A stretch of 64,000 nucleotides of DNA, taken from assembly GCA_018350325.1 (NCBI GenBank), contig JAEVLN010000031.1, forward strand, positions 479,472 through 543,471. The letters are read 5' to 3'. Below the pieces are notes generated by a model. The model searched no databases and was not told where the DNA came from. It saw nothing but the letters and a program-made list of their open reading frames with translations. Within the stretch, counting starts at the first letter, position 1. Every line of letters starts with the position of its first letter. The DNA comes from Globodera rostochiensis. Lineage: Eukaryota > Nematoda > Chromadorea > Rhabditida > Heteroderidae. Shown in pieces: positions 12,185 through 22,947 of the stretch. The translations under genes and the position numbers were made by a program.

Positions 12185-14071
12185 CACTATACTAAATCAG
12201 TGTGTCCTCCAGTATGTCACACTTTGAACGGAATTTTTATTGACACGAAAACATTTTTTGGATGGGAGGGAAAAATAAGAGAGCAAAAAAACGAAGAGAG
12301 AGAAGAAAGAGAGCGAGGGACATACTGTGTAGAGTTGTTATTGCTTTGTTAAAAACAAACAAGCAAAGACATTTTTTATACTTTAGTAAACAACAATTTC
12401 AACACAATAATGGAAAATTTAACAAAAATCACGTTAAGAAGAATCCCGTTTTCCCGTTTGTGATAGAATTATTTTCAATAAAAGGGATTTATCTAAAAGT
12501 AATCATTTCTTAAAATCGAGTCAAGGGTCAGTGCAAGTAAGTGTTAAGGCAAGTCAAGAGCCAAGGAAGTCAAGAGTCTAGGCAAGTAAAGAGTTAAGGC
12601 AAGTTAAGAGCCAAGGCAAGTCAAGAGCCTAGGCAAGTCAAGGCAAGTCAAGGCAGTTAAGAGTCTAGGCAAGTCAAGAGTTAAGGCGAGTTAAGGCAGT
12701 TAAGAGTTTAGGTAAGTCAAGAGTTAAGGCAAGTCAAGGCAGTCGTGCCAAGGCAAGTCAAGAGTTAAGGCAAGTCAAGGCAGTCGTGCCAAGGCAAGTC
12801 AAGGCAGTCAAATGTCTAGGCAAGTCAAGAGTTAAGGCGAGTCAAGACAGTCGAGAGTCTAGGCAAGTCAAGGTAGTCGAGCCAAGGCAAGTCAAGGCAG
12901 TCAAAAGTCTAGGCAAGTCAAGAGCCAAGGCAAGTCAAATCAAGGCAAAAGTAAAAGTCAAAGCAAGTCAAGATTCATTCACGAGCCAGGTTAAGAGTCA
13001 AGGCAGTCATGCCAAGGCAAGTCAAGGCAGTTAAGAGTCAAAGCAAGTCAAGAGCCAAGGTAAGTTAGAGCAAGTCGAGATTCAACGCAAGCCAAGAGTC
13101 AAATCAAGAGTCAGGGCAAAATTAAGGCAAGAGTAAAAGTCAAAGCAAGTCAAAATTCATTCACGAGCCAGGTTAAGAGTCAAGGCAGTCATGCCAAGGC
13201 AAGTCAAGGCAGTTAAGAGTTAAAGCAAGTCAAGAGCCAGGGTAAGTCAGAGCAAGTCGAGATTCAACGCAAGCCAAGAGTCAAATCAAGAGTCAGTGCA
13301 AAATTAAGGCAAGAGTAAAAGTCAAAACAAGTCGAGATTCAATCACGAGTCAAGAAGAGTCAGATCAAGAGTCAAGGCAAGTCAAGAGTTGAGCAAGTCA
13401 AGGCAAGTAAAGAATCAAAGCAAGTCAAGAGTCAAGGCAAGTCGAAATTCAACTCAAGTCAAGAGTCAGGGCAGAGTCAGCAAGTCAAGAGTCAGAGAAA
13501 GAGTCAAGGCAAGTCAAGAATCAAGGCAAGTCAAGAGTTAAGCAAGTCAAGAATCAAAGAAATCGAAATTCAACTCAAGTCAAGAGTCAGGGCAGAGTCA
13601 AGGCAAGTCAAGAGTCAAATCAAGAGTCAAAGCAAGTTAAAATTCAACTCAAGCCAAGCGTCAAAGCAAGTCAAGAGTCAAATCAAGGCAAGTCAAGAGT
13701 CGAAGCAAGTCAAGAGTCAAAGCAAGCCAAGAGTCAAAGCAAGTTGAGATTCAATCACGAGTTAGTCAAGAGTCAGAGCAAGCGTCAAAGCAAGTCAAGA
13801 ATCAAGACAAGTCAAGAGTAAGTAAAGTCAAGAGCCAAGGCAAGTCGAAATTCAACGCAAGTCAAGAGTCAGAGCAAGAGAAGGCAAGTCAAGAATCGAG
13901 GCAAGTCAAGCGTCAGAAGAGTCAAGGCAAGTTGAAATTCAACGTAAGTCAAGAGTCATGGCAAGTCAAGACTCAAAGAAGTCAAGAGTCAAGGCAACAG
14001 AAAAAATTTCAACAAAAAAATTAAAGAGAACAAAGAGCGGTTGGGTGCCGCGAAGCGGCAGCCAAACGCTC
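12182..14071 (+). mobile_element. Helitron-like array unit 6
   Basis: The head starts with the variant 'cactatactaaatcagtgtg' at about 12184. Minisatellite follows to about 13998, and the hairpin is at 14035-14071. The usual 'ttaactatactaa' does not follow; family-2 sequence begins at once ('tcctatattataa'), so the two families abut exactly at the hairpin. Confidence 0.6.
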
Positions 14072-16504
14072 GTCCTATATTATAAAGTTGATTGTCTGTA
14101 ACGCTTTTTTGAGTTTTGTGAGACGTTGCGCCAAGAGGGTTGAGGATGAAGAAGATTAGACGCGAGAAATGTAAGAAATAGTGTTGCAAGTGAAGAGACT
14201 TTTTGAAAGAGAAAGAGAGAAAAAATGAGAGATAAGGTGGGGGTAGAGATATTGAGCAAATGGCAGCGCTGCCGCTGTGGCGTGCGCGTCGCTGACGCGT
14301 ACGCCACTCGCTGCTCATTTGCAGCGGGTGCGCAGCGCTGTCCAATTGGTGTGGGAGCGCAGAAGAAGAAGGAAGGGGAAGAGTGAGGGAGAAGAGGCAA
14401 GAGAAAGAGTGAAAGGAGAGAGTGTGCGTGAGAAATTATGGGCAGCAGAGATTAGCGGATGGTAAAGAAAAAGTAAGTGGAGCTTCCATTTGTGTCTGTG
14501 GGGTAGTGGATAAGCGCTTAAGCGTTTATTATATAATTTGTGGGTTCAATTCCCGAATCCAAAATTATTTTTTCAATTAATTAAAATTGAACTAAACATG
14601 TTTTAAATTCATTTTTTTATTTTTTTAAAGGCTAAATAATTTTTGTTAAAACTTTTTAACAAAGATAAAAGGGAAAATTAGTACGAAAATAAGTGCCAAG
14701 AGGGAAAAGTGGCAAAAGGGAAAATGTCAAAAGCGAAAAGTCAAAAGGGAGAAAGAGAAAATGCCAAGAGGAAACAGTACCGGGAGGGAAAAGTGCCAAA
14801 AGGGAAAATGTCAAGATGGAAAAGTGCCAAAAGGCAAAAAGCCAAGAGGGAACAGTGCCAAAAGAGAAAATCAAGAGTGAAATGTGCCGATGAAAATACC
14901 AAAAGGAAAAAGTGCAAAAAGGTGAAATGCCACGAGGAAAACCCAAAAGCGGGGAAAAGTGCCAAGCGTGAAAGTGCCGAAAGAGAAAAGAGAGAAAATG
15001 CCAAGAAGAATAGTGCCAAGAGGGAAAAGTGCCAAGCGGCAAAAGCGCCAAAAGGAAAAAGCCAAAAGGTGAAAGTGCCTAAAGGGGAAAAAGGTAAAAA
15101 GGGAGAAAATGCCAAGAGGGAACAGTGGCAAAAGGGAAAATCAAGAGTGAAAAGTGTCATAAGATGAAAATCCCAAAACGAAAAAGTGCCAAAAGGTGAA
15201 ATGCACACGGGGGAAAAGCCAAAAGCGGGGAAAAGTGCCAAGCGAGAAAGTGCCAAAAGGGAAAGTGTCTAAAAGGGAAAAAGGTAAAAACGAAGAAAAT
15301 GTCAAGAGGTAACAGTGCCAAAAGGGAAAAGTGTCAAAAGGGAAAATGTCAAAATGGAAAAGGAGAGAAAATGCCAAGAGGAAACAGTGCCGAGAGGGAA
15401 AAGTGCCTAAAGGGGAAAAAGGTAAAAAGGGAGAAAATGTCAAGAGGGAAAAGTGCCAAAAGGCAAAATGCCAAGAGGGAACGGTGCCAAAAGGAAAAAT
15501 GCAAAAAGGTGAAATGCCACGGTGGGAAAGCCAAATGCGGGGAAAAGTGCCAACAGGAAAAAGTGCAAAAAGAGGAAAAAGGGAGAAAATGTCAAGAGAG
15601 AGCAGTGCCAAAAGAGAAAATGTCCAAATGGAAAAGTGCGTGCCAAGTAGGAAAATGCCAAGCGGCAAAAGTGCCAAAAGGCAAAATGTCAAAAGGGAAA
15701 AGTGGCTAAAGGGAAAAAGGTAAAAAGGGAGAAATGCCAAGAGGGAACAGTGCCAAAAGGGAAAATCAAGAGTGAAAAGTGCCATAAGATAAAAATGCCA
15801 AGAGGAAACAGTGCCAAGGGGGAAAAGCCAAAAGCGGGAAAAATGCCACTAAGGAAAAGCCAAAAGCGGGGAAAAAGAGAGAAAATGCCAAGAGGAAACT
15901 GTGCCAAGAAAGAAAGTGCCGAAAGGGAAAATCAAGAGGAAAAAGTGCCATAAGATGAAAATGCCAAGGGACAAATTGCCAAAAGGTGAAATGCCATGGT
16001 GGAAAAGCCAAATGCAGGGAAAAGTTCCAAGCAAGAAAAATGCCAAAAGGGAAAAAGAGAGAAAATGCCAAGAGGAAAGTGCGTGCCAAGTGGAAAAATG
16101 CCAAGCGGCAAAAGTGCCAAAAGGTGAAATGCCACGGGGAAAAAGCCAAAAGCGGGGAAAATCCCAAAGGGGGAAGCAAAAGAGGAAAAGTTTCATAAGG
16201 AAAAATCAAAGAGAAAAGTGCCAAAAGTGAAAATGCCACTAGGAAAAAGCCAAAAGCGGGGAAAGTAAAAGGGGAAAGTGCCAAAAGGGGAAAAGTGAGA
16301 TGGGGGAATGTGCCATAAATGGGTAAAGCTAAAAGTTGAAAATGTCAAAAGGTTAAAACGCCAGAAGGAAAAAGTGCCAAAAAGGGAAAATGTTAAAAGA
16401 AAATTCCAATGATAAAAAGTTTTGAAGTATTTCAATCAAATCTGTTCATAACATATCCGTACTTCTAGCGGTTGGTGCGCCGTTAGGCGCACCTAACCCG
16501 CTAG
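14072..16504 (+). mobile_element. Second minisatellite-bearing hairpin element, copy A
   Basis: The head (about 14073-14480) holds 'gtctgtaacgc', 'gcgttgcaagtgaagagac' and a purine-rich run. A tRNA-like segment lies at 14500-14570. About 1.7 kb of 'aagtgccaaaagggaaaatg' minisatellite follows (about 14690-16400). The 3' end is 'tctgttcataacatat' and the hairpin 16465-16504 (arms with GGTGCGCC/GGCGCACC around GTTA), closing in CTAG. The plan matches the first family (head, minisatellite, terminal hairpin) although the sequences differ. Long minus-strand frames here are repeat artefacts. A GC-rich palindromic patch at 14262-14345 is specific to this copy. Confidence 0.55.
14493..14640 (+). repeat. 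tRNA-derived SINE-like segment, copy 1
   Basis: An A-box-like 'ggggtagtggataagc' is followed by a B-box-like 'gtgggttcaattcccgaatc' and an AT-rich tail. It has the order and spacing of a tRNA promoter, but the T stem is degenerate. It is a tRNA relic inside the family-2 element. Confidence 0.45.
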
Positions 16505-16733
16505 TATTATATTTTAGAGTGGTTTGTCTGTAACGCCCAGGCAAGGTTTTGAATTGGTGAAGACGATGCGCCAAAAGATTAAAAAATGAAGAAGGTTGGA
16601 CGCGAGATTTGAAAGAAATAGCGTTGCAAGTGAAGAGACTTTTGACAGAGAAAGAAAGCAAAAATGAGGATATGGTAGGGTAGAGATATTGAGCTGATGG
16701 CTTAGAGAAAGAAGAAAGAGAAAATAGTGTCAA

Positions 16734-16859
16734 TTATGTTGGTGTAGTGGATGAGCGCTTTAGCATTTGCATTATACAATGTGTGGGTTCAAATCCCGAA
16801 TCCGAAAATTCTTTTTTCAATTAATTAAAATAAACTAAATATGTTTTAAATTCATTTTT
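16734..16859 (+). repeat. tRNA-derived SINE-like segment, copy 2
   Basis: Shares the A-box-like 'tggtgtagtggatgagc', the B-box-like 'gtgggttcaaatcccgaatc' and the AT-rich tail 'caattaattaaaa' with copy 1. Both sit between the head and the minisatellite of their element. Confidence 0.45.
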
Positions 16860-18024
16860 ATGATGGAGGTGAAATGCCACGGCGGAAAAACCAAGCGGGG
16901 AAAAGTGCCAAGCGAGAAAAGTACAGGAAAAGTGCCAAAAGGTAAAATGCCTAGGGAAAGCCAAAAGCGGGGAAAGTGTCAAAAGGGAAAAGTGTCAAAA
17001 GGGAAAAAGAGAGAAAATGCCAAGAGGAATAGTGCCAAGAGGGAAAAGTGCCAAGCGGCAAAGTGCCAAAAGGAAAAAGCCAACGGGTGAAATGCCACGG
17101 GGAAAAGCCAAAAGCGAGGAAAAGTGCCAAAAGGGAAAATGTCAAAATGGAAAAGTGCCAAAAGGCAAAATGCCAAGAGGAAAGAGAGAGAAAATGTCAA
17201 GAGGAAACAGTGCCCGAGGGAAAAGTGCCAAAGAAAAAGAGAGAAAATGCAAAGAGGGGAAAGTGCCAAGTGGTAAAAGTGCCAAAAGGTGAAATGCCAC
17301 GGGGAAAACCCAAAAGCGGGGAAAAGTGCCTAAAGGGGAAAAGGTCAAAAGGGAGAAAAAGCCAAGAGGCAACAGTGCCAAAAGGGAAAATCAAGAGGGA
17401 AAATGCTATAAGATGAAGCAGCCTAAAGGAAAAAGTGGCAAAAGGTGAAATGCCAAAAGGGAAAAGTGCCAAAAGGGGAAAAAGGGAAAGTCAAGAGAAA
17501 AAAAATCCGCCTAAAGGAAAAAGTGGCAAAAGGTGAAATGCCAAAAGGGAAAGTCAAGAGAAAAAAGTGCCATAAGCTGAAGATGCCAAAAGAAAAAAGT
17601 GCCAAAGGGTGAAATGCCACGGGGGAAAAGCCAAAAGCCGGGAAAATGCCAAAGGGGGAAAGTGCCAAGCGGGAAAAGTGCCAAAAGTGAAAATGCCACG
17701 GGGAAAAAGAGAGAAAATGCCAAGAGGAATAGTGCCAGGAGGGAAATGCCAAGCGGCGAAAGTGCCAAAAGGCAAAATGCCAAAAGGGAAAAGTGCCAAA
17801 AGGGGAAAAAGGGAAAATCAAGAGGGAAAAGTGCCATAAGCTGAAGATGCTAAACGAAATTCCAAAAGGTGAAGGGAAAGTGCCAAAAGGGGAAAAGTGA
17901 AATGGGAAGGTGCCAAAAGTGAGTAAAGCCAAAAGTTTGAAAATGTCAAAAGGTTAAAACGCCAAGAGGTGAAAAGTGCCAAAAGGGGAAAAATGGCAAA
18001 AGAAGAAAATTCCATGGATAAAAA

Positions 18025-18281
18025 CAGGGGTGTGCACGGATACGAATTTTTGTATCCGTATCCGTCCGTCCTCGAACTCTCATATCCGTTATCCGTCCGT
18101 ATCCGTGACCTTTCAAAATCCCATATCCGGATATCCGCGGATATACATCGGATATATCTGGATAAGTGGATTTTTTATATCCGTTATCCGTCCGTATCCG
18201 TGACTTTCCGAAATTCCATATCCGTTATCCATCCGTATCCGGATATATCCGCGGATATCCGGATGTCCGTGCACACGCCTG
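18025..18281. mobile_element. hAT-like MITE, CAGGGGTGTGCACGG family
   Basis: The termini CAGGGGTGTGCACGG and CCGTGCACACGCCTG are inverted. The flanking 8-bp duplications are GATAAAAA at 18017-18024 and 18282-18289. The interior is built from inverted 'tatccgtatccg' motifs. The allelic position in element copy A (about 16409-16420) lacks the insertion. Confidence 0.9.
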
Positions 18282-18814
18282 GATAAAAAGCTTTGAAGGA
18301 TTTCAATCGAATCTGTTCATAACATATTTACTTCTAGCGGTTGGTGCGCCGTTAGGCGCACCTAAACCGCTAGTTTTAAGAAATTGGTAAGACATTTTTA
18401 ATTAAATTTGAAAGAACTTGGCGAAATGTGGTAAAAAATTATCGTCTAGAGTCCGGCGCGGGATCGGATCGCGCGGAATTTAAGATTTGTCCTTATTTTG
18501 GCCTTATTTTTCTAATTTTGTGAAGATTTTCATAATATTTTGATCCAATTTCAAAAGTAGTAAATTTCGAAGCAAATTGGACCAATTTTTTTTCATTCAA
18601 ATTTACTCCCCCCCCCCCTTCTCCTCCACTTTACCCCCCCCCCCCCCAACTTTATTCAATCGTCTTTCTTCCATTCATTCATCGTTTTCCAGCAGCTTCG
18701 GCCCTATTCGTTTGTGTAAGCGGGCAATCTGTCTGTCCCATTTTCATTCTTCGCATTTTTTGCCTTTCCTAATTTACATTTACTTTGTTCAGTATCCCTA
18801 TCCCCCCCTCGGGT

Positions 18815-19462
18815 TCAAATCACTTCTTTCTCATTGCTCATTTGCTGCCTCCTCCCCATGCGGTATCAATAACCGATTCAATATTTCATCAGTTCGGTTT
18901 TGCTCTGAAGGCCCCTAAATCCAGTATCCCTATCCCCCCCCCTCGGGTTCAAAACGGTAAAAGCCCAACTCGTTCCCGGCTAACTCGTTCACCTTTTCAA
19001 CTGTTTTTTCGTTATAACTTCTTTTAAAGCTAACTAAATCAAACAGTTTGGTATCATTCGAAAGCTTAGTAGGGCAAGAAAAAGCTAAGCGATTGGCCAA
19101 GCCTCAAAAAATTTATGGCCAAAAAAACGTTTTCTGGCCATAACTTTTTTGAGATTTGGCTAATCGCTTAGCTTTTGCTTTTGAAAGCTTCTACTAAATG
19201 TAAGCTTTCGAATCATATGAAAATGTTTGATTTCGTTATCTTTGAAAGAAGTTAGAACGAAAAAATAATTGAAAAGGGGAACGAGTTGGGGGTGAACGTG
19301 TTGGCCGGGAACGAGTCGTCCTCCGTCCGTTCAAAACAACCCAACTTTTGCATCACATTTTCACTTCTTTCTCATTGCTCATTTGCTGCCTCCTCCCCAT
19401 GCGGTATCAATAACCCGATTCAATATTTCATCAGTTCGGTTTTGCTCTGAAAGCCCCTAAAA
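18815..19462 (+). repeat. Direct repeat of about 100 bp flanking a foldback insertion
   Basis: The text 'cacttctttctcattgctc' through 'ggttttgctctga' occurs at about 18817-18908 and again at about 19361-19450. Between the copies lie 'cagtatccctatcccccc' repeats and the foldback element 19005-19266. The second copy ends about 40 bases before the ATG of the SPRY gene model, so this upstream region is duplicated. Confidence 0.65.
19005..19266. mobile_element. Foldback/MITE with long imperfect TIRs
   Basis: The left end 'tttttcgttataacttcttt' and the inverted right end agree over about 60 bp, including 'aaatcaaaca' and 'attcgaaagctt'. The interior is itself palindromic ('aagctaagcgattggcca' against 'ttggctaatcgcttagctt'). 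No clear target duplication was identified. Confidence 0.6.
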
Positions 19463-19492
19463 ACCGGTAATTTAGAACTTATAATAGTAAAC

Positions 19493-22400
19493 ATGTCTAT
19501 TTCGACCAATTCAATCACTGGAGGGCACATAACAGCTGATCCGGGTAAAAAAAAATCGATTTTATTATTTATTTAACCCCTTTTGTATTTAAAATTGCCA
19601 ATGTTTAAACAGGACATTGGTGTCAAACATTTTCCAATTTTGACTCTTCCGCCGAAGGAGTGCGCCTTTTTTCGGAGCAGCATCGGAATCGATTGGAAAT
19701 TAATGGCAAGATTGGGAATTTGGTTGCAATTTTAAATCCGAACAAATGGCTGCGAGCGGTAAGAACCCTTAAACTTTGCTTAAACTCTCGAAACTAAAGC
19801 ACGGACCGATCGAGATTCTCGATCATAATCTCGGAAAATCTCGACGAGATTTTTTCGAGATTCTCGATCGAAAAAATTTGTCTTGACCGAGATTCTCGAT
19901 CGAAATCTCGATCGAAAAGTTTTGAGATTCGATCGAGAATCTCGATCGAAAAAGTTCCGAGATTCACAATCTTGGTTCAATTTTACTTGAATAAAAGCTG
20001 AAAAACTAAGAAAAAACGGACAAAAGTTCCCGAAAATCGTGCAAAATGTCCCCTTGCCCATGTATAATAAATGGATTAATCTTCTTTAGATCTCTTTCGA
20101 ATCGTGGGCTCCATCCTTATGTTTATTTTCGTTATTTATACGGTCCACGGATCGAATGAGCAAAAGGAAAATGGTCTCAAAATGAATGGTAAGTGTATTA
20201 AATTACATTTTGAATTCTTTGTCCATTTATGTAATTTTTGTTTGTGTAAATTTAAAGAGCAACACAAAGAAATGCGAGAAATGAACGAATCGCTGAAGTC
20301 TGGCCAAGCGATGGTCGTCGCCGAATTGGAACAGCAAAAGGAAACGAACAGAATGCTTCAGCAGCAAATGGACGAATCAGCAAACAGTTCGAAAAAAGAG
20401 CTCGAAAAGGTGGGAATTATATGGTCAAATAATTTATGAGTTTTTTTAACTAATTGGCGGGATCGGGGTTTCTGGAAAACCGGATAATACTATTTATTCA
20501 AAATAATAAATAAACCCTTTATTAAAAATATAATTTTCATTTTCGGAACATATTTAGCAAGCAAAAAATATTATTCAACGGCAAAAGTAGCATTTAGCGC
20601 CGCCGGTGACGGACGATAGGCACCGCTGAAATTTTGAAAATTTTACAAATAATTGTTATTTTTAATGCATTTGCATCAAAAACTCATTTTGACGTTAGTT
20701 ATGATAAGACGAAGGCCTCATTTTCAAGCATTATACCTACATTTCAGAATGTTATTTAAAATCCAATTTAAATAATTAAAGGGAATGAATCAGTTCAAGG
20801 AAGAAGTGATTGCAAAGATGGAGCAGTATCAGAAAGAACAGCAGAACATTGGCGACTTGCAGAAGACAGTTGTCGTGTTAAATGATACAATAAATGGAAA
20901 AAGTAATTCAATATTAAAAACATTTTGTTCAGAATTCGGAAATTCCATCTTTTCGGCACAGTTTAAGCTTTTAATATTTTTGAAAAATTATATTTTCATT
21001 TTCTTAGGACTAATCCGACACCAAAATCAATGGGATTCTGCTGCATGTCACAAGGACCTCGCACTCATTGAGCCCGACCGATTGATTGTACAATATACTC
21101 CTAGAAATATTGGTAAATACAGTAAAAATTCAGTTAAACTGATTTGATTGAAAAAGTTTATGTAGAGTTCACAAAAATGTTCGAATTTCCTTTTACTTCA
21201 GGGGATCGCGCTGTCCTTGCTGAACGGCCAATTCCGAAATGGAATTTCGGCTTTTTCTATTACGAAGTCAAAATGTTAGGGGATGAATTGTAAGTTAAAT
21301 AAATAAATAGTTGAGCTTCGAAAAAAATGCTCTAGAAGCTTTTTGATCTAAAAAATTATATTTAGCCATATTCACATTGGACTTGCAACCAAACAAATGC
21401 CGTTGGACAAATATGTTGGTTACGAAGAAGGCTCTTCCGCATACGACTTCTTAGGCCGTTTTTGGGGTCACGCGCACGCCACCGATAGAAAGCGTGGGTT
21501 TGGCCCCGGTGACGTCATCGGCTGCGGCGTCAATTTGGCAACGCGCCAAATCATTTACACGCAAAACGGAAAGCGTTTGGGTGAGAGAAAAAGACTAAAT
21601 TAAAAATTAAAGGGCAATTTTTTTGAGAATATACTAAATTTGTACATTATTTAATTTTTGTTTGCGACTGAGTCCCATTGAAGGGGCACACTTCATTATG
21701 GTTCTATTTTTGGGAGGGCAAGTTTTAAGTTTCTATCTTTGGAAAGGCACAAGTCAAGTTTTAAGTTTGTATTTTTAGGAATGCAAAAATCAAGTTTTAA
21801 GTTTGTATTTTTGGAAATACAAAAGTCAAGTTTTAAGTATTTTTGGGAAGGCAAAAATCAAGTTTTATGTTTGTATTTTTGGATAGGCAAAAGTCAAGTT
21901 TTAAGTTTGTATTTTAGGAAATACAAAAGTCAAGTTTTAAGTTTGTATTTTTGGAAATGCAAAAGTCAAGTTTTAAGTTTCTATTTTTTGGAAGGCAAAA
22001 GTCAAGTTTTTAGTTTTACAATTTTTCCCCAGAAATCGAGAAAAATTGCTTTACAAAAATTCAATAAAAAGGGAAAAATATACACCCCTAAGAATCGACG
22101 TTCACCCCCCCCCCCCCCCCCCCTCCCCCCAAAAATTTTTCCTGGTTACGCCCCTGGTTGACATTGTTGTTTTTTGAGTTTGATTTGATAACTTATTGAT
22201 GCAATTTTAGCCAAATATCAACATTAGCTTAATTTCAAATTTATCCGTCCATCTAAAAATACTTTACAAATTTTATTAAATGTGTGTGAAACGACTTTTT
22301 CTCTCAATGACGAAACGTCCGATGGGTGAACTGTCCAGACACCCTTCATTCTAGGGCCCTTAACTTTTGACAAAGTGGTCACCGCCCAAAAAAATGCCAG

Positions 22401-22691
22401 ATTTGTGTATTAGAGACAAAGAGGAATTTAATGGTATAAATCAGGGATGGTCGGAATTCCGATTTCCGAAGAATTTTAAGGCCTCGGATCCGATTTCCGA
22501 AATTTTTTGAGGCGGTCGGCTCCCATCCCTGCTTTAATTTGTTTGGTTTTGCAGACACCGCCAATTTGTTTGTCGATTCTGCCGCCGATTTGTTCGACTT
22601 GTTTCCGTGCGTTTCGTTGTATCACCCTGGCAACAAAATTGAAGCCAACTTTGGACCGAACTTCTTATTCGATGTTGCCGATGGCATTTAG
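19493..22691 (+). CDS. SPRY-domain protein, SPRYSEC/Ran-binding-protein-like, with frame breaks
   Basis: Exons read: 19493-19544, 19613-19758, 20090-20188, 20258-20409, 20782-20902, 21008-21112, 21202-21289, 21366-21580, 22555-22691 (stop TAG). A hydrophobic segment in exon 3 ([16 protein letters not shown]) looks like a signal anchor or signal peptide. Exons 4-5 are coiled coil. Exons 6-9 form a SPRY domain with [53 protein letters not shown] and a C-terminal [11 protein letters not shown]. Phases agree from exon 6 to the end and at exons 1-2 and 3-5. They fail at exon 2 to 3 (phase 0 meets an exon needing one base) and exon 5 to 6 (phase 2 meets an exon needing one base). Exons 1-2 may be unrelated, with expression starting inside exon 3, or the gene may be decaying. 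SPRYSEC proteins are gland-secreted effectors in Globodera; secretion here is inferred. Confidence 0.7.
19797..19970. repeat. GATCGAGA-rich palindromic repeat in SPRY intron 2
   Basis: Dense alternation of 'gagattctcgatcgaaa' in both orientations. The same family lies at 25136-25398 and, less clearly, around 63500. A short frame with many RESR residues on the minus strand is a by-product. Confidence 0.6.
20597..20630. repeat. GC-rich hairpin repeat, diverged copy
   Basis: The sequence 'gcgccgccggtgacggacga' then 'taggcaccgctgaaatttt' lies in an AT-rich intron. It is an imperfect member of the GGCGGTGCC-GATA-GGCGCCGCC hairpin family. Confidence 0.45.
21735..22020 (+). repeat. 36-bp minisatellite in SPRY intron 8
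   Basis: About eight copies of 'aagtcaagttttaagtttgt' plus 'atttttggaaatgcaaa', varying in length. The unit also resembles the 'agtcaag' core of the Helitron minisatellite, perhaps by chance. The 140-residue open frame here is repeat-derived. Confidence 0.7.
22449..22532. mobile_element. Short MITE with CAGGGATGG termini
   Basis: Ends CAGGGATGG and CCATCCCTG are inverted around a core of 'cggaattccgatttccga'. It lies 22 bases upstream of the last SPRY exon. No clean target duplication was found. A related, partly degraded copy ends at about 48717. Confidence 0.5.
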
Positions 22692-22904
22692 AAATTGTAA
22701 AAGTAATAACTTTATGCTGTTGTTGTTGTTGTTGAAAATTGACCAATCAGTTTTATCCATTAATCACTTTATTATAATTACTTTTGCAATTTTTTTTTGT
22801 TGCGATTTCTGCTTAACTTTTGTGGGGGGGGGGGCGGCGGTGCCGATAGGCGCCGCTTTTTGCTTTTTCCAAACATTCCGGTTCAACAACGGCACAATGC
22901 CAAA

Positions 22905-22906
22905 AC

Positions 22907-22944
<38 letters not shown>

Positions 22945-22947
22945 CAA
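22905..22947 (+). repeat. CAG trinucleotide microsatellite
   Basis: About 11 uninterrupted 'agc' units downstream of the SPRY gene. The polyalanine or polyserine frames across it have no other support. Confidence 0.85.

Larger units (their letters stand above)
16505..18373 (+). mobile_element. Second minisatellite-bearing hairpin element, copy B
   Basis: It joins copy A directly. The head shares 'gtctgtaacgc' and 'gttgcaagtgaagagac'. A tRNA-like segment lies at 16738-16805 and the minisatellite at about 16860-17990. The 3' segment is the same as in copy A except for a 257-bp MITE at 18025-18281, and it ends in the hairpin 18334-18373. Copy A supplies the empty site for that MITE. Confidence 0.55.

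Noticed and set aside
3832..12513. Repeated frames beginning MKFFLTRKH, MLKTNKQRHF and basic K/S/Q-rich frames
   Set aside because: They recur only because the array units repeat. The latter are minisatellite translations. No domain, and frames differ between copies.
14656..17932. Many long minus-strand open frames rich in F, L, H and P, and plus-strand frames rich in K, G and E
   Set aside because: They are translations of the purine-rich minisatellite; every frame is open because the unit lacks stops. No splice, start or domain evidence.
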